From: DATJGR01 sp963787045
GTDB lineage: Bacteria; Pseudomonadota; Gammaproteobacteria; Pseudomonadales; Azotimanducaceae
Assembly (NCBI GenBank): GCA_963787045.1
Contig: CAWBBR010000021.1
Span: forward strand, 82,326-146,325
Reading direction: 5' to 3'
DNA length: 64,000 bases
The notes under the pieces were generated by a model that made no database searches, was not told the DNA's origin, and saw only the letters and a program-made list of their open reading frames with translations. The position numbers and the translations under genes were made by a program. Positions 63,953-64,000 of the stretch are shown piece by piece (within the stretch, counting starts at the first letter, position 1; every line of letters begins with the position of its first letter).

Positions 63953-64000
63953 TGGACGGTACGAATAGTGTGACGGGTGTCATACCTTGTAAGGGGGCAT

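Noticed and set aside
1..64000. CRISPR arrays, phage modules and insertion sequences
   Set aside because: No regularly spaced repeats, integrase, transposase or phage structural genes were seen on either strand.

Overview
The window is GC-rich chromosomal DNA, almost wholly coding. The most likely source is a gammaproteobacterium near the Nevskiales/Steroidobacterales. The reasons are a PBP1B followed by an LpoP-like TPR lipoprotein, DUF4404, DUF3187 and DUF6279 proteins, a CnoX-like thioredoxin, glcDEF, and a broad set of acyl-CoA and lipid catabolic genes. The lineage is an inference from gene content. No phage, integrase, transposase or CRISPR array was seen.

About twenty well-conserved genes (metE, glcDEF, pyrC, the TonB receptor, the glutamine synthetase homologue, ridA, dcyD and others) are each split across two or more frames by apparent one-base indels. 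Many other long genes, such as the 761-codon mrcB, are intact. This looks more like uncorrected indels in a draft or long-read assembly than mass gene decay. Such genes are given here as single features with the breaks noted.

Layout. 1-7 kb: 3' part of metE, DUF4404, an OafA-like acyltransferase, an LLM oxidoreductase, an HSL-type esterase, an intergenic palindromic repeat and a glutaredoxin. 7-15 kb: a DsbA-like protein, DUF4126, mrcB-lpoP, a lipoprotein and a Tat-exported amidase. 14-22 kb (minus): two GNATs, an MFS carrier, OsmC, glcDEF and an amidohydrolase. 22-27 kb: a decayed vapBC, a Cys-rich secreted protein, pyrC, DUF1254, a nitronate monooxygenase-like protein. 27-30 kb: a GST and a three-gene ABC exporter. 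30-34 kb: an RluA-type synthase, an AmpG-like carrier, an enoyl-CoA hydratase, a second repeat. 34-36.5 kb: a TonB receptor behind a clear TPP riboswitch. 36.5-46 kb: three acyl-CoA ligases, two PaaI thioesterases, DUF3187, a diguanylate cyclase and a CaiB-type CoA-transferase. 46.5-50 kb: PspC, DUF6279, a GATase and a glutamine synthetase-like ligase. 50.5-55.7 kb: an FHA - PP2C - Ser/Thr kinase/SUMF1 - membrane protein operon, then a CnoX-like protein. 55.8-56.1 kb: tRNA-Ser(CGA) with an unusual hairpin array. 56.2-61.6 kb: a secreted peptide, a phosphatase/kinase-like fusion, DUF4956, a propeller protein, a hydrolase and a second kinase-like protein. 61.7-64 kb: ridA, a DUF3445 haem N-demethylase-like gene and dcyD.

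Four regions stand out. The Fha/PP2C/kinase cassette is a phospho-signalling unit without secretion genes beside it. The 56-62 kb cluster joins DUF4956 to two proteins with kinase-like motifs. A TPP riboswitch identifies a probable thiamine-related outer-membrane receptor. Two repeat families (6.5/33.8 kb and 56 kb) form strong nested hairpins, one with a compensatory base change.
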